Of a DNA stretch of 64,000 bases, positions 35,799 through 42,991 are shown piece by piece (positions within the stretch are counted from its first letter, which is position 1; each line of letters opens with the position of its first letter). Made by a program: the position numbers and the translations under genes. The notes below the pieces were generated by a model. That model saw only the letters and a program-made list of their open reading frames with translations, searched no databases and was not told where the DNA came from. Origin of the DNA: an uncultured Bacteroidales bacterium (GTDB lineage Bacteria > Bacteroidota > Bacteroidia > Bacteroidales > Paludibacteraceae); assembly GCA_937891975.1 (NCBI GenBank), contig CALAUA010000013.1, positions 62,001 to 126,000 on the forward strand, in the 5' to 3' direction.

Positions 35799-37121
35799 AT
35801 GCAAGTAGAAAAACGTTATTTATCACTTCCTCTAACCGCACAACTTGAGATTACAGATTTTTGTAATCATCGTTGTGTGCATTGCTACAATTTGGATTCT
35901 GAAGTGCAGAATCGTCCTTCGCGCAAAGTAAGCGATGAAACGGTGTTAGCATGTGCGCAAAAATTAATTGACAATAAGATATTTAGTGTGATTGTAACAG
36001 GAGGTGAACCTTTAATTAAAAAAGAACTTACCCAAAAGGTAATTTCTTTATTAAAAGAAAATGATACACGGGTTGCATTAAATACCAATCTTACACTTGC
36101 AAATGATGATTTTATCCAATTTCTTAAAGAGCAGAAAGTAGGAGTGTTAACCTCTTGTCCGTCAGGAGAAAATAATTCATTTGCCAAACTAGTAGGTATT
36201 GATAATTACAAAGTTTTTGAGAGTAAAGTCAAAAAACTTGTTGATGCAGGGGTAAAGTGTACTATCAATATGGTAGTCACCAAGGATAATTTGCATGAAA
36301 TTCGATTGACGGCTGAGAAGATGAAAGCATTGGGGTGTAAATCTTTTGCAGCAACTCCTATGGGACTGAATGTAGAATATCCTCGTTTAGATCTTCTTTT
36401 ATCAGTAGAGGAAGTGCGTAAAGTTGTTGCCGACTTGTTGTGGATAGAGGAAAACCTAAAAATGAAAGTAGATATTTTAGAGGCCCTACCCAAATGTGTA
36501 TTTCAAGAAGAGATTTTGAGAGGCAAACATCACTTCCTCAATCGCAAATGTCAAGCAGGAAGAACGGTTATTGCTGTATCTTGTAATGGCGATGTACGTC
36601 CGTGTGCACATAATCCACACCCGTATGGAAACTTATTGAAAGAAGACTTACGAGATATTTGGAAGAAGATGGATGATTGGCGTTCCACAAAATACATCCC
36701 AGAAGAATGCAAGGGCTGTACCTGGCTTCATCGTTGCAATGGTGGCTGCCGAACAAGTGCAAAGGTATTCAATGGTGATTGGGATAAAAAAGATATGTGG
36801 TGTACTGGGAAACTGACATTGCCAATGTCGCTAATTAAAAAGTTAGAAATTGATTTAAAACCAAAGACACAATTACAACTAACATCTGATTTACGAGTTA
36901 GGAAAGAGGATGAAAACGCATATTTGGTGTATAATGTGGCTGATGATGTATATTGCATGGTTAATCAGACATTTTATGATTTTATAGTTGGTTTACAAGA
37001 ATTTTCCGAAGGAACATTCGAAGAATTGTGCATTAAACAGAATTTCCCAATAGATAATAGCACAATTAAAGACGCGATATCATTCTTGATAAATAAGAAA
37101 ATCTTAAAAATAATTAAATAA
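35799..37121 (+). CDS. Radical SAM/SPASM peptide maturase with PqqD-like C-terminal domain
   Basis: 440 residues from the ATG at 35799 (a TTG three codons earlier is in frame). Radical SAM motif C22-x3-C26-x2-C29 (FCNHRCVHCYN) binds the 4Fe-4S cluster; VTGGEPLIKKEL is the SAM-binding GGE motif. The SPASM domain (about 248-335) has CQAGRTVIAVSCNGDVRPC, then CKGCTWLHRCNGGC and a late Cys in DMWCTGK for two auxiliary clusters. The last ~75 residues (RVRKEDENAYLVYNVADD to FLINKKILK) resemble PqqD/RRE domains that bind leader peptides. Directly downstream is a 60-residue Cys/Asp-rich peptide gene, the likely substrate. Chemistry (thioether or other crosslinks) is inferred from the family. Confidence 0.85.
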   Translation: MQVEKRYLSLPLTAQLEITDFCNHRCVHCYNLDSEVQNRPSRKVSDETVLACAQKLIDNKIFSVIVTGGEPLIKKELTQKVISLLKENDTRVALNTNLTLANDDFIQFLKEQKVGVLTSCPSGENNSFAKLVGIDNYKVFESKVKKLVDAGVKCTINMVVTKDNLHEIRLTAEKMKALGCKSFAATPMGLNVEYPRLDLLLSVEEVRKVVADLLWIEENLKMKVDILEALPKCVFQEEILRGKHHFLNRKCQAGRTVIAVSCNGDVRPCAHNPHPYGNLLKEDLRDIWKKMDDWRSTKYIPEECKGCTWLHRCNGGCRTSAKVFNGDWDKKDMWCTGKLTLPMSLIKKLEIDLKPKTQLQLTSDLRVRKEDENAYLVYNVADDVYCMVNQTFYDFIVGLQEFSEGTFEELCIKQNFPIDNSTIKDAISFLINKKILKIIK

Positions 37122-37133
37122 AAACTCTATCCG

Positions 37134-37316
37134 ATGAAAACAGATTCAAAAAAAATGGTTGCATATGATTTTAGCAACCTCAATTGCCAAGAAACCAGTA
37201 TGAATAATTGTTTCGGTTCTTGCGATCGCGATTGTGACGGCGGAACTTGTGATTGTAACTGCGATTGTGATGCCGACGATTGCGACTGCAATACATATTG
37301 CGATAATTGTGATTAA
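37134..37316 (+). CDS. Cys/Asp-rich 60-residue peptide, candidate RiPP precursor
   Basis: 12 Cys and 13 Asp in 60 residues. Residues 1-25 (MKTDSKKMVAYDFSNLN and on) look like a leader; residues 26-60 are the probable core, with repeated CD, CN and CNCDCD pairs and Cys at 26, 30, 34, 39, 41, 43, 45, 50, 52, 56 and 59. There is no signal peptide and no double-Gly cleavage site. It starts 12 bp after the radical SAM gene, which has a PqqD-like leader-binding end. Alternatives are a metal-binding peptide or metallothionein-like protein; context favours a modified peptide. Confidence 0.75.
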   Translation: MKTDSKKMVAYDFSNLNCQETSMNNCFGSCDRDCDGGTCDCNCDCDADDCDCNTYCDNCD

Positions 37317-37345
37317 TATTATTAAATTATTAAGATAGTGATGCT

Positions 37346-38101
37346 ATGAAAAAAATTAAATCTATAGGTCTCCTATTGTTATTACTAATAATTGGACTTT
37401 GGCTTGCATCTTGTATTTTACCTTTTTTTATTCCTGATGTTTCAGAACAGACCATCCGTCTTTTAGGAATCTCTTTTTCATCTATAACGGCACTATTTAC
37501 TGGAATTGCATTTGTGGTTGCCTATAGTGCACTTTTAAAACAGCAAGAGAGTCTAGAACATCAGCAGAAAAGTTTAATAAACCAACAGGAAAACTTAAAA
37601 TTACAACAAGAAAGTTTAGTAAAACAAACAAATCTTGGAGTTTTTAGTGTGTTTATAGATTCTATGAAAATCATAACAAATTCTCAATCTTTCAAGCAAT
37701 GTCAAAATTATATCCTATCGGATCAACTTGATACTGATAAAGAGTTGATTAGACAGAATTTGAAGAAAGGGTTAGAAGATATCCATTTAGACGATTATAG
37801 CATTGTATCGAACAAAGAGAATGGTAAAAATAATGAAGTTAAAAGATTGCGTATTAATCGTGATAAGATAAAAACCTTTTGTATGAGAATGGAATTTATG
37901 GGTATAATTATTTCTAGATTACAAGGGGATGATACAGCAGAAGATTTGATATTGGATTTATATGGGCATACAATTCAAAAGTCATATAGAAGATTAGAAT
38001 CACTCATCAAAAGAAATGATGATAACCCGACTTCAAAAGATTTGTATCCAAATTATACTTATTTGTATGAATTAGCGAAAAAAAGAGAGAAATTAAAATA
38101 A
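37346..38101 (+). CDS. Two-helix membrane protein with Gln-rich coiled coil, unknown function
   Basis: 251 residues. Two membrane helices (GLLLLLLIIGLWLASCIL and SSITALFTGIAFVVAYSAL), then a heptad-like coiled coil built on the repeat LxxQQExL (about 63-95), then a helical soluble domain with no motif I know. The layout recalls DUF4760-like membrane proteins. It lies 29 bp after the peptide gene and 10 bp before the next CsgG-like gene, so it may belong with the peptide (export or immunity) or with the surface system; neither is shown. AT content seems higher than in the neighbours. Confidence 0.6.
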   Translation: MKKIKSIGLLLLLLIIGLWLASCILPFFIPDVSEQTIRLLGISFSSITALFTGIAFVVAYSALLKQQESLEHQQKSLINQQENLKLQQESLVKQTNLGVFSVFIDSMKIITNSQSFKQCQNYILSDQLDTDKELIRQNLKKGLEDIHLDDYSIVSNKENGKNNEVKRLRINRDKIKTFCMRMEFMGIIISRLQGDDTAEDLILDLYGHTIQKSYRRLESLIKRNDDNPTSKDLYPNYTYLYELAKKREKLK

Positions 38102-38111
38102 TTGGTGGATT

Positions 38112-39437
38112 ATGAAAAACCTTCTAATTCTTTTATTGTCTGTGTTCCCACTGACAACCTTCGCGCAGCAAAAGAAAGTAGCTGTGTATGTTACTGGTGA
38201 TGACCCTATTAATAGTATTATGGGCGACCACTTAGTGGATGGAATTGCACATGATGGCAAATATATTGCTGTAGAACGTACAGCAAGTTTCTTAAATGAA
38301 TTGGTCAAAGAGCAATCTTATCAGCAGACTGGTGCTGTGGATGATAACGAAATCTCTCGTTTGGGAAAACAATTTGGTGTAGACTATGTTTGTGTTGCTA
38401 CTCCTTTTGATGTATGGGGCGAAAAGTACATCTCTGCGCGCATGATTGATGTGGAACGCGCGGAGGTGATTGCTACATCATCTGCCAATGGAAAAGTGGA
38501 AAATAGTACACAGTTTCTTTCGATGCTAAGCACTTTGACAAAAGGTTTGCTTCGTTCTTTTGAGCAATCTAAGATGGTTGATGCTAAAAAGGTGGCAGTC
38601 TATGTAACGCGTACAGGAAATAAAGATATAGATATTATCTTAGGTGATCAATTGGTGGCTGGTTTCGCTGCTAGTGGACGCTATTTGGCGATAGAACGTA
38701 CACAAGGCTTCCTAAATCAATTGAGTAAGGAGCATGCATACCAACAAACAGGTGCAGTTGATGACTCTGAGTTGATGCGCTTAGGTAAGCAGTTCGGTGT
38801 GCAATATGTTTGTGTTGCTAAGACTTCGCAACTATTTGGGGATTACTACATAGCTTCACGTTTAATCGATGTGGAGCATGGCGAGGTGATAAACTCTTAC
38901 AAGAAAGATGCTGTTCAATTAAGTTCTTCCCAACAAGTCGTATTAGTAGCAAAAGAAATAGCATCTAAACTATCGGACAAAACTATTGTAGAGCAACAAT
39001 ACTACAAAGCAACAATCGCTGATTTTTTTGCTCAAGGATATGTTGATTTAGGTTTGCCAAGTGGTACATTATGGAAAAATGCAAACGAAGGTGGTGATTT
39101 TGCTCGTTATACTTATGATGAAGCAGTAAGCAAGTTTGGAAGTAAATTACCAACTAAACAACAGTTAGAAGAACTGAAAAATAAATGTACATGGACTTGG
39201 TTAGGTTATGGTTATGAGGTAACAGGACCTAGTGGCAATTCTATCACGCTGCCTGCTACAGGTTACTGCAATTGTGTTGGTGATGTAGATCATGTTGGTA
39301 CATACGGGTATTATTGGTCTTCAACTTCATTCATTCCAGGCTTTACTTGGAACCTTTTTTTGGGTTTTGGCGGAGTGAGCATCACCTACAACGATTGCTG
39401 CTACAAACAATCCGTGCGTTTAGTCCAGAATTTGTAA
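38112..39437 (+). CDS. Tandem CsgG-like domains with FISUMP/C-type-lectin-like C-terminus
   Basis: 441 residues. Signal peptide (LLILLLSVFPLTTFAQ) related to those of the other CsgG-like genes. Two CsgG-like repeats (about 20-150 and 158-290), each with a VAVYVT strand, a YxAxERT-xxFLNxLxKExxYQQTGAVDD helix and LGKQFGVxYVCVA. The C-terminal ~130 residues (YVDLGLPSGTLWKNAN, SKLPTKQQLEELKNKC, ITLPATGYC, YGYYWSST, QSVRLVQNL) are the Fibrobacter-succinogenes-paralogous/DUF1566-like fold, a C-type-lectin relative that is often a DGR target. A short hairpin follows the stop (39451-39464). It parallels the CsgG-FGE genes with a different display domain. Confidence 0.75.
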   Translation: MKNLLILLLSVFPLTTFAQQKKVAVYVTGDDPINSIMGDHLVDGIAHDGKYIAVERTASFLNELVKEQSYQQTGAVDDNEISRLGKQFGVDYVCVATPFDVWGEKYISARMIDVERAEVIATSSANGKVENSTQFLSMLSTLTKGLLRSFEQSKMVDAKKVAVYVTRTGNKDIDIILGDQLVAGFAASGRYLAIERTQGFLNQLSKEHAYQQTGAVDDSELMRLGKQFGVQYVCVAKTSQLFGDYYIASRLIDVEHGEVINSYKKDAVQLSSSQQVVLVAKEIASKLSDKTIVEQQYYKATIADFFAQGYVDLGLPSGTLWKNANEGGDFARYTYDEAVSKFGSKLPTKQQLEELKNKCTWTWLGYGYEVTGPSGNSITLPATGYCNCVGDVDHVGTYGYYWSSTSFIPGFTWNLFLGFGGVSITYNDCCYKQSVRLVQNL

Positions 39438-39745
39438 CTTTCGCAAAACGCGTTAGCGTTCAGCAAAAAATAATCGTTCTTTGACATATTGAATATTTCT
39501 ATCTATTGCGGTACGAAATTTGTGATAAATAACATTTGGTGTTAGAAAAGTTGATTTCTCCATAAGTGCTTGTACTTCCGATTTTCAAAAAAGATTTACT
39601 GCAAAGGTGCTAAAAATAAATGAATTACGCAATGGTTTTGTAAAAATCCAATGGAATATATGGTTGTTTTTCGTAAAAATACCAATGGAAAGATGAAATA
39701 TTCAATACCCAAGAACCTCAAACGAACAACAAATAATCAAACAAT
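39438..39745. other. 308-bp gap between the CsgG-FISUMP and last LPP20-like genes
   Basis: It begins with a small hairpin (AACGC-gtta-GCGTT) 13 bp after the stop codon, followed by GTTCTTTGACATATTGAATA and AT-rich sequence with two copies of CCAATGGAA. No promoter with the standard spacing and no open frame were found; I see nothing resembling a template repeat for the variable regions. Confidence 0.4.
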
Positions 39746-40825
39746 ATGAAGAAAACCATTTTGACATCTTTTTTCTGTTGGGCAATAACTGCCTTTACTG
39801 CATTCGCTCAAATGCCACCATCGTGGTACGATCACGATTTACGCCGTTTGGATTACCCCGACAGCGAGTTTTTTACAGGCTATGCCGAAAGTACGCCTAT
39901 GAGTGGCGAACGCGTAGAAGTTGCCACCCAACGCCTCAAAGATGCCGCGCGCGTGGAGGCATTGTCCACTATTCGTGTACACGTGAAGAACAACACCACT
40001 AACAATGCACTCAGCCAAACGCTTCGTTCTTCTGAAGGCACGTTTCGCCAATCAATGCGCGAGTTTATTTCCTCTACTACCACCTCCGTGGACATGAAAA
40101 TCCCAGGGTTGCAAATAGAAGCATGGCGCGACCCACAAACGGGCATTATCTCTGCTTTCGCGTATGTAAAGAAAAGCACACTTATCCGTCAATTAGAGAA
40201 GCAAATCACGGTAGCACTCACCAAAGTGGAAATGTCGCTCGACCAAATCGATCAACTCATTGCCACTGGGCAGAAACTGCAAGCACGTAGCGCAGCGGAA
40301 AAAGCATTGCCATTGTTTGCTGAAGTGGATGAGGCACAAAAACTATTGGTAGCAGTAGATGCTGATGCCACCGAAGAAACACTCATGCTACCCGAAACGC
40401 GCCAATTGCAGCAACGATTGATGGCGATGGTGGCACACTTGAAGAATGCACTTACTATCTGTATTCAGTGCGATGCCAGTATTTTCAATGCAAATTACCC
40501 AACATTGAAATCAACATTGCAAGGACATCTGAGCAAGTTGGGCTGTAATTTTGTGAGTGATTCCAGTACAGCCGATTGGGTAGTAGAAATCCAATCAAAG
40601 GCTCGCGAATACAACGTAATGACTATGGGCAATGTGAATACCTATTTTGTGTATGTAGATGCAAATGTTGCTATAACAAAGACAGCTACAGGGCAGCGCG
40701 TGTATGAAAATATGTTTACCGAAAAGGGAGGACACACTCACAACTACGAGCAAGCAGCACGCGATGCGTATAAATACGTAACACCCAAGATTTGCCAAGT
40801 GGTGGAAGAGCAAGTGAAGCAATAA
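39746..40825 (+). CDS. Large secreted LPP20-like protein
   Basis: 359 residues. Signal peptide ILTSFFCWAITAFTAFAQ. An LPP20-type module (about 20-150: PPSWYDHDLRRLDYPD, EFFTGYAESTPMSGERVEVATQ with Ala-spaced helix AARVEALSTIRV) is followed by a long helical hairpin (about 150-230) and a beta-rich end (about 240-359: IQCDASIFNANYPTLKSTL, WVVEIQSKAREYNVMTMG). The C-terminal part is of the kind found in outer-membrane accessory lipoproteins, but I cannot name the family. It closes the accessory run and is followed by the repeat-rich gap. Confidence 0.65.
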   Translation: MKKTILTSFFCWAITAFTAFAQMPPSWYDHDLRRLDYPDSEFFTGYAESTPMSGERVEVATQRLKDAARVEALSTIRVHVKNNTTNNALSQTLRSSEGTFRQSMREFISSTTTSVDMKIPGLQIEAWRDPQTGIISAFAYVKKSTLIRQLEKQITVALTKVEMSLDQIDQLIATGQKLQARSAAEKALPLFAEVDEAQKLLVAVDADATEETLMLPETRQLQQRLMAMVAHLKNALTICIQCDASIFNANYPTLKSTLQGHLSKLGCNFVSDSSTADWVVEIQSKAREYNVMTMGNVNTYFVYVDANVAITKTATGQRVYENMFTEKGGHTHNYEQAARDAYKYVTPKICQVVEEQVKQ

Positions 40826-41053
40826 GATATATATAGTATAACCTTTGGCACAATCATCATGCGAAGAAAACTAACTTTAGAATATTTCTATTGACTTCTG
40901 AGAACTTCCACGGACGCGGAGAAGGAGATTGAAGAAAAGTCCGTGGGAGTAATGCGATAGGGCGATAAGGCGACACGGTGAATCCGCATAATCGGATGAA
41001 AAAGAGTCGGTTATACGGAATGAATTATTACTATTTTTCAAGAGAAGTATATG

Positions 41054-41100
41054 TGAGGGAAGTGAGGGAGTGAGGGACAATTGACCCCTCACTTCCCTCA
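41054..41100. repeat. 15-bp perfect inverted repeat with 9-mer direct repeats
   Basis: TGAGGGAAGTGAGGG (41054-41068) is the exact complement of CCCTCACTTCCCTCA (41086-41100). Two further TTTCCCTCA units follow to 41118. It could end transcription from either side. Confidence 0.85.
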
Positions 41101-41200
41101 TTTCCCTCATTTCCCTCATTCAAGGGGATTGGGAATCGATACACGCGAATCGGGATACCGATGAGCAGTGGGATTGTCAAGGACACATAGTGGGAGTCAT

Positions 41201-41238
41201 ATAGTAATAGCATAGTAATCACATAGTAATCACATAGT
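41201..41238. repeat. 11-bp tandem repeat ATAGTAATCAC
   Basis: ATAGTAATAGC, ATAGTAATCAC, ATAGTAATCAC and a partial unit. Confidence 0.85.
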
Positions 41239-41254
41239 CTTGGTAAGTGATAAA

Positions 41255-42292
41255 CTATGAGTGATAAGTGATGAGTAGTTTCTCAATGGCATTGAGCGTC
41301 AATCTCGAAAACGCATAATTATCCAAATCATTCAGATTAACCACCACCGTGTCAGGAATATCAGGAAGTTCTGGCACGTTTTTTATTACAAACCTCGCAT
41401 GCAACTTCTGGTGCGAAAGCACATGCGTCAGCTCCAATATTTTCTCGCCTTTAACCTTTCGCCTTATCGCCTCTTCGCCTGTGCGCTCTGCGCACACAAA
41501 CTCCCACAAGTGCTTCCAGATGTCGTTGCCTTTGCGTTGATGAATCAAAGTCGTCCTTTCAGGTGTGATGTAGATAGTATATTCCAAATACCGATCCCGC
41601 ACTTTGGGACGGGGCTTACGCACAGGCAATAGTTCTACCGTGTTGTTATCCAATGCCTTACACCATGTATTGAGGGGGCATGTATGGCAATCAGGCGCAG
41701 TAGGTACGCAATGCAGCGCGCCAAGTTCCATAATAGCAGAGTTGAACAAACGTGGGCGCTCTCTGTCTAGCAACTCCTCTGCCAATCGTCGGAAATGCTT
41801 CTTGCCTTCGGTGGTATCAAAGGCAATCTCGCAATCGTAGAGTCGAGAGAGGACACGATACACATTGCCGTCCAAGGCAGGGTAGGGGAGATTGAAGGCA
41901 AACGACGCAATCGCTCCTGCCGTATAATCGCCAATACCAGGCAACGAACGCAGTTGATCGTACAAAATTGAACTATCTTGAACCTTGTTGAACACCCCTG
42001 AACTTGCAGCTATCTTGGCAGCAGCATGCAAGTTCCTTGCTCTCGAATAATACCCCAACCCTTGCCAATAGAGCAATACTTCATCCTCTGTAGCGTTGGC
42101 TAATGATTCTACATCAGGAAAACGCTCCACAAAACGCATATAGTACTCCATACCCTGTGCCACACGCGTTTGTTGCAAGATGATTTCAGATATCCATATT
42201 TTGTACGGATTATCTGTTTCACGCCAGGGCAGGATACGATGATTCAACTCGTACCAATCAATCAGTTTGTCATGAAGCAAATGATGGTTCAT
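41255..42292 (-). CDS. mutY: A/G-specific adenine DNA glycosylase
   Basis: 345 residues from the ATG at 42292 (MNHHLLHDKLIDWY), the standard MutY start; the longer frame runs into the promoter. MutY removes adenine opposite 8-oxoguanine. Helix-hairpin-helix LPGIGDYTAGAIASFAF, catalytic Asp in PALDGNVYRV, catalytic Glu in LQQTRVAQGMEYY and the 4Fe-4S Cys set C-x6-C-x2-C-x5-C (CVPTAPDCHTCPLNTWC) are all present, followed by a NUDIX-like domain. Two stretches are built from repeat DNA: SGVFNKVQDSSILYD (GTTCA decamers, 41962-42004) and CAERTGEEAIRRKVKGE (41443-41495). Confidence 0.95.
   Translation of the reverse strand: MNHHLLHDKLIDWYELNHRILPWRETDNPYKIWISEIILQQTRVAQGMEYYMRFVERFPDVESLANATEDEVLLYWQGLGYYSRARNLHAAAKIAASSGVFNKVQDSSILYDQLRSLPGIGDYTAGAIASFAFNLPYPALDGNVYRVLSRLYDCEIAFDTTEGKKHFRRLAEELLDRERPRLFNSAIMELGALHCVPTAPDCHTCPLNTWCKALDNNTVELLPVRKPRPKVRDRYLEYTIYITPERTTLIHQRKGNDIWKHLWEFVCAERTGEEAIRRKVKGEKILELTHVLSHQKLHARFVIKNVPELPDIPDTVVVNLNDLDNYAFSRLTLNAIEKLLITYHS
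41962..42004. repeat. GTTCA-N5 decamer repeat inside mutY
   Basis: Minus strand: GTTCAGGGGT GTTCAACAAG GTTCAAGATA GTTCAATTTT GT. It is read through in frame just before the helix-hairpin-helix motif. Confidence 0.8.
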
Positions 42293-42316
42293 ATTCAATA
42301 GATAGAAATTTCGGTA

Positions 42317-42324
42317 CAAAGGTA
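42317..42324 (-). promoter_or_regulatory. Probable -7 element for mutY
   Basis: TACCTTTG on the minus strand, 25 bp upstream of the chosen start. The -33 element is not clear. Confidence 0.55.
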
Positions 42325-42383
42325 CAATTTTTTTTACAAAAATATGCATAAATAAAAAAAAAGAAATATTTTTTCTCAAATTA

Positions 42384-42415
42384 TTTGCATAATTCATTTA
42401 TTTATAGTACCTTTG
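42384..42415 (+). promoter_or_regulatory. Promoter for the HU gene
   Basis: TTTG at 42384-42387, 20-nt spacer, TACCTTTG at 42408-42415; about 75-nt leader. Confidence 0.88.
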
Positions 42416-42495
42416 CAGCCGATTTGCGACTGTGCCGTCGTGAATTTGCTTTTTTTGTGGACTAAAAAGTATAACTTATTAAATATAAAATTATT

Positions 42496-42768
42496 ATGAC
42501 AAAAGCAGAACTCGTTAATGCAATTGCAATCCAAACTGGTTATGACAAAACTACTATTATGAACGTAGTGGAGTCTGCAATGTGCAACATCAAAAAGACA
42601 GTAGCAGAAGGCGAAGCAGTATATCTCCGTGGCTTCGGTAGCTTCGCTACAAAGACTCGTGCAGCTAAGGTTGCTCGTAACATTACAAAGAATGAATCTA
42701 TTCTTGTTCCAGAGCACAAGATTCCAGCATTTAAACCAGCTGATAGCTTTACTGAACTTTTAAAATAA
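42496..42768 (+). CDS. hup: HU-family DNA-binding protein
   Basis: 90 residues, the normal HU length. N-terminal dimerisation helices (MTKAELVNAIAIQTGYDKT), the conserved GFGSFATKTRAAKVARN turn, and the arm region with VPEHKIPAFKPADSF. It compacts DNA as a dimer. Own promoter; a 29-codon gene for a basic peptide follows 20 bp later on the same transcript, which ends in a strong terminator. Confidence 0.95.
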   Translation: MTKAELVNAIAIQTGYDKTTIMNVVESAMCNIKKTVAEGEAVYLRGFGSFATKTRAAKVARNITKNESILVPEHKIPAFKPADSFTELLK

Positions 42769-42788
42769 TTCATTAATAAACTACTATT

Positions 42789-42878
42789 ATGCCAAACGGA
42801 AAGAAGCACAAAAGACATAAGATGTCTACTCACAAACGTAAAAAACGTTTGCGCAAGAATCGTCATAAGCATAAGTAA
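42789..42878 (+). CDS. 29-residue highly basic protein (AURKAIP1/COX24-like)
   Basis: The peptide starts MPNGKKHKRHKMSTHKRKK and has 18 Lys/Arg/His out of 29. It matches the short basic proteins of Bacteroidota annotated as AURKAIP1/COX24-domain, related to the mitochondrial ribosomal protein mS38 and to the small mycobacterial bS22. A ribosome-bound role is therefore likely but inferred. Position between HU and a terminator, 20 bp after the HU stop, supports real expression. Confidence 0.8.
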   Translation: MPNGKKHKRHKMSTHKRKKRLRKNRHKHK

Positions 42879-42898
42879 GCTTTGACGCTCTACTAACA

Positions 42899-42954
42899 GC
42901 TTTGTGGTTCAGACCTATTTGGGCGCAAATAGGTTGCCACAAGGCATTTTTTTT
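42899..42954 (+). terminator. Two-tier terminator after the HU operon
   Basis: Outer stem GCTTTGTGG / CCACAAGGC (one G-U) encloses an inner stem CCTATTTG / CAAATAGG with a GGCG loop; followed by ATTTTTTTTACTT. Confidence 0.92.
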
Positions 42955-42991
42955 ACTTAGGGCAAGTGAGCCCAATAAAACAGATTGACAT

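Larger units (their letters stand above)
40826..41254. other. 429-bp repeat-rich gap between the last LPP20-like gene and mutY
   Basis: No supportable gene. It holds GGCGATAAGGCGA (40961-40973, also inside mutY), a long inverted repeat at 41054-41100, ACACGCGAATC (41141-41151, also at 22394-22404) and an 11-mer tandem repeat at 41201-41238. Confidence 0.7.

Noticed and set aside
29437..40825. Curli or flagellar locus
   Set aside because: No curlin repeat protein, CsgE/F, or flagellar structural gene is present; only the CsgG-like and LPP20-like folds are shared.
40877..41119. 80-codon minus-strand frame in the gap before mutY
   Set aside because: It is only a translation of the TTTCCCTCA repeats (MREMREMRE...) and has no supporting start or homology.
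33193..41254. A DGR reverse transcriptase or template repeat inside the window
   Set aside because: No protein with a reverse-transcriptase YxDD-type motif and no A-rich copy of the variable-region scaffold was found on either strand.
28667..41254. Integrated mobile element
   Set aside because: No integrase, transposase, tRNA attachment site or terminal repeats were found at the edges, although the repeat-rich borders leave past insertion possible.
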